Origin: Pantoea septica
Lineage (GTDB): Bacteria > Pseudomonadota > Gammaproteobacteria > Enterobacterales > Enterobacteriaceae
Direction of reading: 5' to 3'
Assembly: GCF_002095575.1 (NCBI RefSeq)
Contig: NZ_MLJJ01000009.1
Span: 59,858-123,857 of the forward strand
DNA: 64,000 bases
This document shows, piece by piece, positions 25,830-35,092 of this stretch (the stretch's first letter is position 1; the number at the start of each line of letters is the position of its first letter). The translations under genes were made by a program, and so were the position numbers. A model generated the notes under the pieces. The model was not told where the DNA came from and did no database searches. It saw only the letters and a program-made list of their open reading frames with translations.

Positions 25830-28005
25830 AACGCATCCAGTCGCCCAGCCGCTCGAGCGGCACCGCCTTGCTGAACAGATAGCCCTGCAGCTGATTGCAG
25901 CCCGCGTCGGCCAGCGCGCTCATCTGCCCCGGCGTTTCCACCCCTTCCGCCGTCACCGTCAGCCCCATCGCGTGTCCCAGCTTCACCACCGACTCGATAA
26001 TCGCCACCGAATTCTCCGCCACGCCCAGCGACTGGGTAAAAGAGCGGTCTATCTTGATTTTGTCCACCGGGAAGGTGCTGAGGTAGTTGAGGCTGGAGTA
26101 GCCGGTGCCGAAGTCGTCCAGCGCGATGCGGAAGCCCGCCTCGCGCAGGGCGATAATAATGGCGCGCGCCTCATGCTCATCCTCAATCAGCACCCCCTCG
26201 GTGATCTCCAGCTCGATACGCTGCGGATCGCCGCCGCTTTCCCGCACGATCTCCACCATCCGCGCGACAAATCCACTGGCGCGGAACTGCACCGGCGAGA
26301 CGTTTACCGCCACCGTTAAATCGGCAAAGCGCTGCTGGGTCAGGCAGGCCTCGCGCAGCACCCACTCGCCCAGCGGAATAATCAGCCCGGTCTCCTCGGC
26401 GATGGCGATAAAATCGCCGGGCGGGATCGCGCCGCGCGTCGGATGATCCCAGCGCAGCAGCGCCTCGACGGCCACCATGTTTTTGCCGCCGATATCCATC
26501 AGCGGCTGGTACCAGACCGCCAGCCCTTCGAAGTTTTGCAGCGCAGCGCGCAGATCGGCGGCGATGCTCTGCCGCGTGCGGATAGACTCGTCCATCACCC
26601 GCTCGAACTGGCGATATTTGCCGCGCCCGCTGCTTTTCGCTTCATAGAGCGCGATGTCCGCTTTGCGCACCAGTTCCTGACGATCCACCCCATCTTTCGG
26701 CGCCAGCACCAGTCCAATGCTGGCAGCGCTCCACACCTCGCCGCCAAACAGCGGAAAGGGCTGGCTGAGCGCCTCGAGAATACGCTGCGCCAGCGCCTCG
26801 ACCTGTCCGATGTTGTCGACCTCCGGCATCACCACCAGAAATTCGTCGCCGCCGATGCGCCCCACGGTATCGCAGGGGCGCATCAGGCTGGCGAGACGAT
26901 GGGCTACGGCGATAATCAGCTCATCGCCGGCGTGATGGCCGTAGGTGTCGTTGATATTTTTAAAGCGGTCGAGATCGATCAGCAGCAGCGCCACGCGCTG
27001 TTCTTGCCGCGTCGCCAGCGCCAGCGCCTGGGTCAGCCGATCCTCTACCAGCGCGCGGTTCGGCAGGCCGGTCAGCACGTCGTGAAAGGCCAGATGCAGC
27101 GCCTGCGCTTCGCTGGCGCCGAGCTTCAGCATCGACTGCGACAGCTTAAGGGAGGAGGTCCAGATCCGCCGCACCATGTAGAGGCAGAGCAGCATCACCA
27201 CCAGCACGGCGATGCCGGTTGAGGGACCGAGGGTGCGCAGCATTTCCGCGCCGGGTCGCGCCGGGCTCCAGTTGATATAGCCGACGTCGCCGGCCGCTGG
27301 CGACTTCAGCATAAAGCGCGCCGGGGCGACGGGCGGCGCGTCGGGATCGGAGTAGTGCAGCCCCTTGAGCTGGCTGCGCTCCGCCAGGGCGGCAAGATAG
27401 CCGTCGTCGAGATATTTCAGGCTGACCAGCATAAAGCGCGGCGCGCTCTGCGCAGCGTGGTGAATGGTGCCGATGGCCAGCGCCGCCACGCGACCGTCGA
27501 CGCGGGCGAGATCCACCGCCTCCTGCGGCGCGGCGCGCAGCAGCGCGCTGGCTAAAATCGTCTGCACGCCGGCATCGCGCGCCGGCTCAGGCAGCACCGC
27601 GCCGTTGCGCCAGGCCTGCACCGGCCGACGCGCCTCGTCCAGCACCATAATGAGCTGGTGGCCGAACATTTCATAGAGCCAGCGGCCCACGTTGTCATCC
27701 AGCCAGCGCTGGTCGGGCTGAGGCGCGTCAAGATGCATTTGCAGCGGCGTCCAGCGCGACAGGCTGTTTAGCTGGCGCTGATGTTCCGCCAGGCTCTGCG
27801 AAAAAGAGGCTTCAATCATTCGCTGCTGCTGCGCCAGCGCTTTCTGGTTGCTGATTGCGCTACTGAGAAACAGACCGGCTCCGGCACCTGCCAGCGTCAG
27901 GAGCAGGATCGCCGCCAGCGGCAACAACACTTCACGAATAAAGCTGCCGCGAAAGCCCGCGGAAAGTTTGGTGCTGTTAATCATTTTATAGGTTCGCGTG
28001 GTCAT
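25828..28005 (-). CDS. Membrane GGDEF-EAL protein (c-di-GMP cyclase/phosphodiesterase) with CHASE4-like sensor
   Basis: A 725-aa inner-membrane protein. Membrane helices lie near residues 26-50 and 262-280, and the segment between them is a periplasmic CHASE4-like sensor. The GGDEF domain (about 300-465) has an intact GGDEF at 385-389 and an RxxD inhibitory site at 376-379. The EAL domain (about 480-725) keeps EALLRW at 514-519, the DDFGTG metal site at 630-635 and EGVE near 687-690. Both activities are therefore possible; which one dominates cannot be told. It is divergent from phnF. The ATG has an AGG almost adjacent to it, so the internal ATG seven codons on is an alternative start. Confidence 0.88.
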   Translation of the reverse strand: MTTRTYKMINSTKLSAGFRGSFIREVLLPLAAILLLTLAGAGAGLFLSSAISNQKALAQQQRMIEASFSQSLAEHQRQLNSLSRWTPLQMHLDAPQPDQRWLDDNVGRWLYEMFGHQLIMVLDEARRPVQAWRNGAVLPEPARDAGVQTILASALLRAAPQEAVDLARVDGRVAALAIGTIHHAAQSAPRFMLVSLKYLDDGYLAALAERSQLKGLHYSDPDAPPVAPARFMLKSPAAGDVGYINWSPARPGAEMLRTLGPSTGIAVLVVMLLCLYMVRRIWTSSLKLSQSMLKLGASEAQALHLAFHDVLTGLPNRALVEDRLTQALALATRQEQRVALLLIDLDRFKNINDTYGHHAGDELIIAVAHRLASLMRPCDTVGRIGGDEFLVVMPEVDNIGQVEALAQRILEALSQPFPLFGGEVWSAASIGLVLAPKDGVDRQELVRKADIALYEAKSSGRGKYRQFERVMDESIRTRQSIAADLRAALQNFEGLAVWYQPLMDIGGKNMVAVEALLRWDHPTRGAIPPGDFIAIAEETGLIIPLGEWVLREACLTQQRFADLTVAVNVSPVQFRASGFVARMVEIVRESGGDPQRIELEITEGVLIEDEHEARAIIIALREAGFRIALDDFGTGYSSLNYLSTFPVDKIKIDRSFTQSLGVAENSVAIIESVVKLGHAMGLTVTAEGVETPGQMSALADAGCNQLQGYLFSKAVPLERLGDWMR

Positions 28006-28067
28006 CCTGTGTCAGTTAATAGCCTGGCAGAAATCCTTCAGCCTGCACGTCACAGGATAAGTAAGAC

Positions 28068-28085
28068 TGTGACTGATTAGTCACA
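28068..28085. promoter_or_regulatory. 18-bp palindrome upstream of the GGDEF-EAL gene
   Basis: TGTGACT at 28068-28074 and AGTCACA at 28079-28085 form a perfect inverted repeat with a 4-base centre, about 65 bases upstream of the GGDEF-EAL start. It resembles a CRP site but has 8, not 6, bases between TGTGA and TCACA. It is probably an operator for an unidentified regulator. Confidence 0.35.
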
Positions 28086-28188
28086 AAAAAAACCGACGCG
28101 GATGCGCAGGTAAAACCGTTCAGCGTTGTTAATTAATCGTCCCGCATCTCTCTTCGCCGTTCGACGCCTTCGGGCGGAATTCATCGTC

Positions 28189-28217
28189 GCGTCACTGCAC
28201 GGTCACCATCCTGTCAT
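28189..28217 (+). promoter_or_regulatory. Pho box upstream of phnF
   Basis: Three PhoB-type 7-mers occur at 11-base steps: GCGTCAC, CGGTCAC and CTGTCAT, each separated by 4 bases, matching the CTGTCAT-N4-CTGTCAT arrangement. The array ends 84 bases before the phnF ATG. It explains how the phnF-phnP unit can respond to phosphate starvation. Confidence 0.65.
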
Positions 28218-28301
28218 CTGTGCAGGTCAAGGTAGTGGCCAACACGCAGCCGGACTTATCGCTGCGCTTCCCACTCAGTCAAGGTTGAGGATCTGTTCAA
28301 G

Positions 28302-29015
28302 ATGGAGATATCCAGACATCCGACCACTGTTTATCAGGCCGTCGCCGCGCAGCTGGAGCAGGCGCTGCGGGAGAACTACCGCAGCGGCGACTATCTGCCT
28401 TCCGAGCAACAGCTGGCCGAGCGCTATGAGGTAAACCGCCACACGCTGCGGCGCGCGGTGGACGAACTGGTCAATAAAGGTCTGCTGCAGCGCCGCCACG
28501 GCGTCGGCATCCTGGTGCTGATGCGGCCTTACGACTATCCGCTGCATGCGCAGGCGCGCTTTAGCCAGAACCTGATGGAGCAGGGCAGCCATCCCACCAG
28601 CGAGCGGCTGCTGGCGGTGCTGCGTCCCGCCAGCGGCGACGTCGCCAGCGCGCTGGGGGTGGTCGAAGGCGACAGCGTGATCCATCTTCGCACCCTGCGC
28701 CGGGTTAACGGCGTGCCGGTCTGCGTGATTAATCACTTTCTGCCCGATCTGAGTTGGTGGCCGGCGCTGCAGCGCTTCAGCAGCGGTTCGCTGCACGACT
28801 TCCTGCAGCAGCACGGCGGCCACCAGCTGGCGCGCAGCCAGACACGCATCAGCACGCGCCGCGCGCAGGCGAAAGAGTGCCGCCTGCTGGAGATAGCGCT
28901 GCACGCCCCGCTGCTCTGCGTGCGCACCCTGAATAAAACCCGCGACGGCGCGCTGGCGGAGTACTCCGTCAGCCTGACGCGCGGCGACATGATCGAACTG
29001 ACCCTGGAGCACTGA
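28302..29015 (+). CDS. phnF: Phosphonate metabolism regulator PhnF (GntR/HutC family)
   Basis: A 237-aa GntR-type repressor. The winged helix at residues 10-70 includes LPSEQQLAERYEVNRHTLRRAVDEL; the UTRA (HutC-type) effector domain fills the rest. It is the first gene of the C-P lyase operon, as in E. coli, where PhnF is thought to repress phn genes. The ATG is preceded by GAGGA, and the stop overlaps the phnG start as TGATG. Confidence 0.93.
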   Translation: MEISRHPTTVYQAVAAQLEQALRENYRSGDYLPSEQQLAERYEVNRHTLRRAVDELVNKGLLQRRHGVGILVLMRPYDYPLHAQARFSQNLMEQGSHPTSERLLAVLRPASGDVASALGVVEGDSVIHLRTLRRVNGVPVCVINHFLPDLSWWPALQRFSSGSLHDFLQQHGGHQLARSQTRISTRRAQAKECRLLEIALHAPLLCVRTLNKTRDGALAEYSVSLTRGDMIELTLEH

Positions 29016-29461
29016 TGGAAAGCTTAACGCAACGACAGCAGTGGCTGTCGGTACTGGCGCACAGCAGCGCCTCGGCGCTGGCGCAGCACTGGCAGGCGCT
29101 GCGCCTCGCGCCGCGCTTCTCGCTGATCCGACCGGCGGAAATCGGCCTCACGCGGCTGATGGCGCGCATGGGGGCCAGCGGCAAGCGCTTCGTGATGGGC
29201 GACGCCACCGTGACGCGCGCCGTGGTGCAGCTCGAGGACGGCACGCTCGGCTACAGCTATGTGCTGGGCCGCGACAAGGCGCACGCCGAGCGCTGCGCCC
29301 TGATTGACGCGCTGTTGCAGCAGCCGCAGACCCACGCGCTGCTGAGCGAAAAAGTGATAACGCCGCTGGCGGCCCTGCGCGAGGAGCAGCGCCAGCTGCG
29401 GGCGCGCGAGATCGCCAGCTCGAAAGTAGATTTCTTTACGCTGGTTCGCGGAGATAACTGA
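29015..29461 (+). CDS. phnG: C-P lyase core subunit PhnG
   Basis: A 148-aa protein matching PhnG in length and pattern, including SLIRPAEIGLTRLMARMGA and LGYSYVLGRDKAHAERCALID. PhnG is part of the PhnGHIJ core complex and, with PhnH, PhnI and PhnL, helps PhnI attach methylphosphonate to ATP ribose with loss of adenine. Its start and stop overlap the flanking genes by one base each, showing tight coupling. Confidence 0.93.
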   Translation: MESLTQRQQWLSVLAHSSASALAQHWQALRLAPRFSLIRPAEIGLTRLMARMGASGKRFVMGDATVTRAVVQLEDGTLGYSYVLGRDKAHAERCALIDALLQQPQTHALLSEKVITPLAALREEQRQLRAREIASSKVDFFTLVRGDN

Positions 29462-30036
29462 TGACATTACTGGCTAGTTTTAACCATCCGGTGGCCGATG
29501 CGCAGCGCGCCTTCCGCCGCATCCTGAAAGCGATGAGCGAGCCGGGCGTCATGGTCTCGCTGCCGCTGGCGCAGGGCTGGGGCGCGCTGTCGCCCGCCGC
29601 GACTGCGGTGCTGCTGACGCTGGTGGATCAGGAGAGCCCGCTCTGGATCGAGCCGCAGGTCGATAACGAGATCCTGCGCAGCAACCTGCGCTTCCATACC
29701 GGCGCGCCGCTGAGCGAGAGCCGAGACGCGCCCTTTGCGCTGAGCCAGGCCGCCAGCAGCCCGCGTCCGGCTGACTTCGCCGCAGGCGACAACCTCGCGC
29801 CGGAAAAGAGCACCACGCTGATTATTGAGGTACCGTCGCTCAACGGCGGGCTGACGCTGCGCCTTTCCGGGCCGGGCCTGCGCGAGTCGCGCGCCATCGC
29901 GCCGCAGCTGCCGGAGAGCGTGCTGGACTACCTGCGCAACCGTCCGCATCCCTTTCCGCAGGGGGTCGATCTCATCTTCACCTGCGGCGAAGCGATGATG
30001 GCGCTGCCGCGCACCACCCGCGTGGAGGTGTGCTGA
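29461..30036 (+). CDS. phnH: C-P lyase core subunit PhnH
   Basis: A 191-aa protein of the PhnH family (E. coli 194 aa). Segments such as HPVADAQRAFRRILKAMSEPG and DQESPLWIEP are characteristic. PhnH is a PLP-transferase-like fold without a catalytic lysine that serves structurally in the PhnGHIJ complex. It is coupled to phnG and phnI by one-base overlaps. Confidence 0.93.
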   Translation: MTLLASFNHPVADAQRAFRRILKAMSEPGVMVSLPLAQGWGALSPAATAVLLTLVDQESPLWIEPQVDNEILRSNLRFHTGAPLSESRDAPFALSQAASSPRPADFAAGDNLAPEKSTTLIIEVPSLNGGLTLRLSGPGLRESRAIAPQLPESVLDYLRNRPHPFPQGVDLIFTCGEAMMALPRTTRVEVC

Positions 30037-31112
30037 TGTACGTAGCCGTGAAAGGGGGCGAAAAGGCGATTGCCAACGCTCATCAGCTACAGGCGGACCT
30101 GCGGCGCGGGGCGCGCGAGGTACTGGAGCTGGGCTGCGATCAGGTGGCGCAGCAGCTCGGGCTGGCGGTCGACCGCGTGATGACCGAGGGCGGCATCTAC
30201 GATCCCGAGCTGGCGGCGCTGGCGATAAAACAGGCGAGCGGCGATTTGGTGGAGGCGATCTTCCTGCTGCGCGCCTACCGCACCACGCTGCCGCGCCTGG
30301 CCGACAGCGCGCCGCTGGCGACCGGCGAGATGCGCCTTGAGCGCCGCATCTCCGCCGTCTATAAAGATCTGCCTGGCGGCCAGGTGCTGGGCCCGACCTG
30401 TGACTACAGCCACCGCCTGCTCGACTTCACGCTGCTGGCCAACGGCGAGGTGCCGGCTGCGCCGCGCGGCGACGAGGCGCTGGCGACGCGCTGTCCGCAT
30501 ATGTTCGCCATGATGAGCGAAGAAGGGCTGGCGGCGCGGGAGATCGACGACGGCAGCGAGCCGGTGGATATCACCCGCGAGCCGATGGGCTATCCGGCGT
30601 CGCGCGCGGCGCGCCTGCAGCAGCTGGTACGCGGCGACGAGGGCTTTTTGCTGGCGCTCGGCTACTCCACCCAGCGCGGCTACGGCCGCACCCATCCCTT
30701 CGCCGGCGAGATCCGCACCGGCTACCTCAGCGTCAGCATCTGCCCGGAAGAGCTCGGTTTCGAGCTGGAGATCGGCGAAGTGCTGCTGACCGAATGCGAA
30801 ATGGTGAACGGCTTCACCACGCAGGGCGAAGCGGCGCCGCACTTTACCCGCGGCTACGGCCTGGTGTTCGGCCGCGCCGAGCGCAAGGCGATGGCGATGG
30901 CGCTGGTGGATCGCGCGCTGCAAACCCGCGAGCACGACGAGCGCGTCACCAGCCCGGCGCAGGACGAGGAGTTCGTGCTGGCGCACGCCGACAACGTCGA
31001 GGCCGCCGGCTTCGTCTCCCACCTCAAACTGCCGCACTACGTCGATTTTCAGGCGGAGCTGGCGCTGCTGAAGCGCCTGCGTCAGGATCATCAGGAGCGC
31101 AACCATGGCTGA
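30036..31112 (+). CDS. phnI: C-P lyase core subunit PhnI (nucleosidase)
   Basis: A 358-aa protein (E. coli PhnI 354 aa) that with PhnG, PhnH and PhnL swaps the adenine of MgATP for the phosphonate, giving 5-triphosphoribosyl-1-phosphonate. The characteristic YSTQRGYGRTHPFAGEIRTG is at about 208-227. The start is the ATG overlapping the phnH stop; an ATG six bases earlier is spurious. The stop lies 8 bases inside phnJ. Confidence 0.93.
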   Translation: MYVAVKGGEKAIANAHQLQADLRRGAREVLELGCDQVAQQLGLAVDRVMTEGGIYDPELAALAIKQASGDLVEAIFLLRAYRTTLPRLADSAPLATGEMRLERRISAVYKDLPGGQVLGPTCDYSHRLLDFTLLANGEVPAAPRGDEALATRCPHMFAMMSEEGLAAREIDDGSEPVDITREPMGYPASRAARLQQLVRGDEGFLLALGYSTQRGYGRTHPFAGEIRTGYLSVSICPEELGFELEIGEVLLTECEMVNGFTTQGEAAPHFTRGYGLVFGRAERKAMAMALVDRALQTREHDERVTSPAQDEEFVLAHADNVEAAGFVSHLKLPHYVDFQAELALLKRLRQDHQERNHG

Positions 31113-31953
31113 ACTGAGCGGCTATAACCCGGGCTATCTCGACGAGCAGACCAAGCGCGCCATCCGCCGTGCCATCCTGAAAGCGGTGGCGCTCCCCGGC
31201 TATCAGGTGCCGTTTGCCGGACGCGAGATGCCGATGCCCTACGGCTGGGGCACCGGCGGCATTCAGATCACCGCCAGCGTCATCGGCGATGCCGACGTGC
31301 TGAAGGTGATCGACCAGGGCGCGGACGACACCACCAACGCCGTCTCGATTCGCCGCTTTTTCCAGCGCGTCAGCGGCGCGGCGACCACCGAACGCACCAC
31401 CGACGCCACCCTGATCCAGACGCGCCACCGCATTCCGGAGACGCCGCTGGAGGAGGATCAGATCCTGATTTTTCAGGTGCCGATCCCGGAGCCGCTGCGC
31501 TTTATCGAGCCGCGCGAAACCGAAACCCGCACGATGCACGCGCTGGAGGAGTACGGCGTGATGCAGGTGAAGCTCTATGAAGATATCGCGCGCTACGGCC
31601 ATATCGCCACCACCTACGCCTACCCGGTAAAGGTCAACGATCGCTACGTGATGGACCCGTCCCCCATCCCGAAATTCGACAACCCGAAGCTGCATATGAT
31701 GCCCGCGCTGCAGCTGTTCGGCGCGGGCCGTGAAAAGCGCATTTATGCGCTGCCGCCCTTTACCAAAGTCGAAAGTCTCGACTTCGAGGATCACCCCTTT
31801 ACCGTGCAGCAGTGGGAGGAACCCTGCGCCCTGTGCGGTTCGCGCCACAGCTATCTCGACGAGGTGGTGATGGATGACCAGGGCACGCGCCTCTTCGTCT
31901 GCTCCGACACCGATTTTTGCCACCAGCAGCAGGAACAGCAACATGCACAGTGA
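31105..31953 (+). CDS. phnJ: Carbon-phosphorus lyase, radical SAM enzyme PhnJ
   Basis: A 282-aa protein that breaks the C-P bond using a 4Fe-4S cluster and SAM. The catalytic set known from E. coli is at identical numbers: cluster cysteines Cys241, Cys244 and Cys266, the thiyl-forming Cys272 and the glycyl radical site Gly32 in PGYQVPF. The radical SAM CxxC spacing is the unusual PhnJ form. It overlaps phnI by 8 bases and phnK by 11. With these residues intact the enzyme should be functional. Confidence 0.95.
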   Translation: MAELSGYNPGYLDEQTKRAIRRAILKAVALPGYQVPFAGREMPMPYGWGTGGIQITASVIGDADVLKVIDQGADDTTNAVSIRRFFQRVSGAATTERTTDATLIQTRHRIPETPLEEDQILIFQVPIPEPLRFIEPRETETRTMHALEEYGVMQVKLYEDIARYGHIATTYAYPVKVNDRYVMDPSPIPKFDNPKLHMMPALQLFGAGREKRIYALPPFTKVESLDFEDHPFTVQQWEEPCALCGSRHSYLDEVVMDDQGTRLFVCSDTDFCHQQQEQQHAQ

Positions 31954-32704
31954 ACAGCCGCTGCTTGCGGTTAATAACCTGACGCACCTCTACGCGCCGG
32001 GCAAAGGCTTCGAAGGCGTGAGCTTCGATCTCTATCCCGGCGAAGTGCTGGGCATCGTCGGCGAGTCCGGCTCCGGCAAAACCACGCTGCTGCGCAGCCT
32101 CTCCGCGCGCCTGACGCCGCAGCAGGGCAACATTCTCTATAACCAGCGCAATCTCTACGCGCTGTCGGAGAGCGACCGCCGCCGCCTGCTGCGCACCGAA
32201 TGGGGCGTGGTGCATCAGCACCCGCTCGACGGACTGCGCGCGCAGGTCACGGCGGGCGGCAATATCGGCGAGCGGCTGATGGCGGTGGGCAATCGCCACT
32301 ACGGCGACATCCGCGCCCAGGCGGGCCGCTGGCTGCAGGAAGTGGAGATCGCCGCCAACCGCATCGACGATCTGCCCACCACTTTTTCTGGCGGCATGCA
32401 GCAGCGCCTGCAGATCGCCCGCAACCTTGTCACCCAGCCGAAGCTGGTGTTTATGGACGAGCCGACCGGCGGGCTGGACGTGTCGGTGCAGGCGCGGCTG
32501 CTCGATCTGTTGCGCACCCTGGTGCGCGAGCTGAACCTGGCGGTGATTATCGTCACCCACGATCTCGGCGTGGCGCGCCTGCTGGCGCACCGGCTGCTGG
32601 TCATGAAGCAGGGCCGCGTGGTGGAGAGCGGCCTGACCGACCGCGTGCTGGACGATCCGCACCATCCCTACACCCAGCTGCTGGTTTCATCGGTGCTCAA
32701 CTAA
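31943..32704 (+). CDS. phnK: C-P lyase ABC-type ATPase PhnK
   Basis: A 253-aa ABC ATPase with Walker [10 protein letters not shown], signature [13 protein letters not shown] and Walker [11 protein letters not shown]. PhnK binds the PhnGHIJ core and is not part of a transporter. The start is the ATG at MHSEQP, overlapping the end of phnJ; the upstream open frame is out-of-frame phnJ sequence. The TAA stop overlaps the phnL ATG by one base. Confidence 0.93.
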   Translation: MHSEQPLLAVNNLTHLYAPGKGFEGVSFDLYPGEVLGIVGESGSGKTTLLRSLSARLTPQQGNILYNQRNLYALSESDRRRLLRTEWGVVHQHPLDGLRAQVTAGGNIGERLMAVGNRHYGDIRAQAGRWLQEVEIAANRIDDLPTTFSGGMQQRLQIARNLVTQPKLVFMDEPTGGLDVSVQARLLDLLRTLVRELNLAVIIVTHDLGVARLLAHRLLVMKQGRVVESGLTDRVLDDPHHPYTQLLVSSVLN

Positions 32705-33423
32705 TGACGGATAAACGCATGAACATACAATTGCGCGTCGAGAATCTGTGTAAAACCTTCGTGCTGCACAATCAGAGCGGCGTCGAGCTGCCGGTTTTGC
32801 AGAACGCCTCGCTTGAGGTGGCGCAGGGCGAAGTCGTGGTGCTGCACGGCCGTTCCGGCAGCGGCAAGTCGACGCTGCTGCGCGCGCTCTACGGCAACTA
32901 CCAGGCCAACAGCGGCCATATCTGGCTGCGTCACGACAGCGAGTGGGTCGATATGGCGCACGCCCCGGCGCGCCAGATCCTGGCGATGCGCCGCGACACC
33001 CTCGGCTGGGTCAGTCAGTTCCTGCGCGTTATCCCGCGTGTGCCGACGCTGGAGATCGTGATGCAGCCGCTGCTGGAGCGCGGCGTAGAGCGCGCCTTTT
33101 GCGAGAAGCGCGCGAAAGAGCTGCTGACGCGGCTCAACGTGCCGCCGCGCCTCTGGTCGCTGGCGCCCTCGACCTTCTCCGGCGGCGAGCAGCAGCGCGT
33201 CAATATCGCGCGCGGCTTTATCGCCGACTATCCGGTGCTGCTGCTGGATGAACCGACCGCCTCGCTGGATAAAGCCAACAGCGCGGCGGTGGTGGAGCTG
33301 ATTGAGCAGGCGCGCGCGCGCGGAGCGGCCATCGTCGGCATTTTTCACGATGAGGCGGTGCGCGAACGGGTGGCGGATCGGCTGCACGTCATGCAGCCGA
33401 TCAACAGCGGAGCGGAAGCATGA
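32704..33423 (+). CDS. phnL: C-P lyase ABC-type ATPase PhnL
   Basis: A 239-aa ABC ATPase from the ATG overlapping the phnK stop; an internal ATG five codons on (MNIQLR) would give 234 aa. Walker [10 protein letters not shown], signature [14 protein letters not shown] and Walker [12 protein letters not shown] are intact, and [11 protein letters not shown] is a PhnL marker. PhnL joins PhnGHI in the first step of the pathway. Its stop overlaps the phnM start as ATGA. Confidence 0.92.
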   Translation: MTDKRMNIQLRVENLCKTFVLHNQSGVELPVLQNASLEVAQGEVVVLHGRSGSGKSTLLRALYGNYQANSGHIWLRHDSEWVDMAHAPARQILAMRRDTLGWVSQFLRVIPRVPTLEIVMQPLLERGVERAFCEKRAKELLTRLNVPPRLWSLAPSTFSGGEQQRVNIARGFIADYPVLLLDEPTASLDKANSAAVVELIEQARARGAAIVGIFHDEAVRERVADRLHVMQPINSGAEA

Positions 33424-34556
33424 TTATCAACAATGTCCGACTGATTCTGGAAAACGAGCTGGTGGCGGGATCGCTGGAGATGCGCGACGGCCTGATCGCC
33501 AGCTTCAGCGAAACGCCGAGCCGCCAGCCCGGCGCGCTGGACGGCGAGGGCGGCTACCTGCTGCCGGGCCTGGTGGAGCTGCATACCGACAACCTCGATA
33601 AGTTCTTCGCTCCCCGGCCGAAGGTGGACTGGCCCGCCCACTCGGCGATGAGCAGCCACGACGCGCTGATGGTGGCCAGCGGCATCACCACGGTGCTGGA
33701 CGCCATCGGCGTCGGCGACGTGCGCGACGGCGGCCATCGGCTCGATAACCTGAGCAAAATGATCGACGCCATTCGCGGCAGCAACCGCAAAGGGCTGAAC
33801 CGCGCCGAACACCGGCTGCATCTGCGCTGCGAGCTGCCGCACCACGCCACGCTGCCGCTGTTCGAGGCGCTGATGGGCACGCCGGAGCTGTCGCTGGTGT
33901 CGCTGATGGATCACTCGCCGGGTCAGCGCCAGTACGCCTCGCTGGAGAAGTACCGCGAATATTACCAGGGCAAATACGCGCTCAACGACCAGGAGATGGA
34001 CGCCTTCGAGCATGAGCAGCTGACGCTGGCGGCGCAGTGGTCGCAGCCGAACCGTCAGGCGATCGCCGCGCTCTGCCGCGCGCGCCACATCGCTATCGCC
34101 AGCCACGACGACGCCACCGAGGCGCACGTAGAGGAGTCGCACGGGGTCGGCAGCGCCATTGCCGAATTCCCGACCACGCTGGCGGCGGCGCGCGCCTCGC
34201 GCGCCAGAGGGATGCAGATCCTGATGGGCGCGCCCAATATCGTGCGCGGCGGCTCTCACTCCGGCAACGTCGCCGCCTGGGCGCTGGCGGCGGAGGGGCT
34301 GCTCGATATTCTCTCCTCCGACTACTATCCGGCGTCGCTGCTCGACGCGGCGTTTCGTCTCGCCGCCGACGAGCGCAACCCGCTGGCGCTGCCGCAGGCG
34401 GTGGCGCTGGTGACGCGCAATCCGGCGCGCGCGCTCGGCCTGGCGGATCGCGGCGCGATTGCCGAAGGCCGCCGCGCCGATCTGGTGCTGGCGCATACCG
34501 ACCACGGCCATCCGCATATTCGCTCTGTCTGGGCGCAGGGCAGGCAGGTCTACTGA
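33420..34556 (+). CDS. phnM: Triphosphoribosyl phosphonate diphosphatase PhnM
   Basis: A 378-aa amidohydrolase-fold protein, the same length as E. coli PhnM, which releases diphosphate from triphosphoribosyl phosphonate. Metal-binding HTD is in [15 protein letters not shown] near residue 60; [14 protein letters not shown] and the late [11 protein letters not shown] with its aspartate are present. It is coupled to phnL and phnN by overlapping stop and start codons. Confidence 0.94.
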   Translation: MIINNVRLILENELVAGSLEMRDGLIASFSETPSRQPGALDGEGGYLLPGLVELHTDNLDKFFAPRPKVDWPAHSAMSSHDALMVASGITTVLDAIGVGDVRDGGHRLDNLSKMIDAIRGSNRKGLNRAEHRLHLRCELPHHATLPLFEALMGTPELSLVSLMDHSPGQRQYASLEKYREYYQGKYALNDQEMDAFEHEQLTLAAQWSQPNRQAIAALCRARHIAIASHDDATEAHVEESHGVGSAIAEFPTTLAAARASRARGMQILMGAPNIVRGGSHSGNVAAWALAAEGLLDILSSDYYPASLLDAAFRLAADERNPLALPQAVALVTRNPARALGLADRGAIAEGRRADLVLAHTDHGHPHIRSVWAQGRQVY

Positions 34557-35092
34557 TGGCGCGCCTGATCTGGCTTATCGGGCCCTCAGGCTCGGGCAAA
34601 GACAGCCTGCTCAACGCGCTGCGCGAAGCGCCGCCGCCGAATCTGCTGATCGCCCATCGCTACATCACGCGCGCGGCCGATGCGGGGGGCGAGAACCATA
34701 TCGCCCTGACCGAAACGGCGTTCGCGCGCCGTGCGGCGCAGGGGCTGTTCGCCCTGCACTGGACGGCGCACGGTCTGCACTACGGTCTTGGGCTGGAGAT
34801 CGATCTCTGGCTGCAACGCGGTCACGACGTGCTGGTCAACGGCTCGCGCCACCATCTGCCGCAGGCGCAGGCGCGCTACGGCGCGCGGCTGCTGCCGCTC
34901 TGCCTGACGGTGTCGCCGGAGGTGCTGGCGGCGCGTCTGCGCCTGCGCGGGCGGGAGAGCGAAAGTGAGATCGCGCGACGGCTGGATCGCGCCGCGCAGC
35001 CGCTGCCGGCGGGCTGCCGCCTGCTGAATAACAACGGCGCGCTGTCGCAGACCCTGCTGCAGCTGCGCCAGCTGCTGGAGCCGCTCTTATGA
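34556..35092 (+). CDS. phnN: Ribose 1,5-bisphosphate phosphokinase PhnN
   Basis: A 178-aa kinase related to guanylate kinase. The Walker A-like [14 protein letters not shown] is near residues 8-21 and AHRYITRA near 38 is typical. It phosphorylates ribose 1,5-bisphosphate to PRPP, the last step feeding phosphonate ribose back to nucleotide synthesis. Its substrate is normally supplied by PhnP, whose gene directly follows and is frameshifted here. Confidence 0.93.
   Translation: MARLIWLIGPSGSGKDSLLNALREAPPPNLLIAHRYITRAADAGGENHIALTETAFARRAAQGLFALHWTAHGLHYGLGLEIDLWLQRGHDVLVNGSRHHLPQAQARYGARLLPLCLTVSPEVLAARLRLRGRESESEIARRLDRAAQPLPAGCRLLNNNGALSQTLLQLRQLLEPLL

Noticed and set aside
28068..28085. 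CRP site upstream of the GGDEF-EAL gene
   Set aside because: The half sites TGTGA and TCACA are perfect but separated by 8 instead of 6 bases, which CRP does not normally accept; kept only as an unassigned palindrome.
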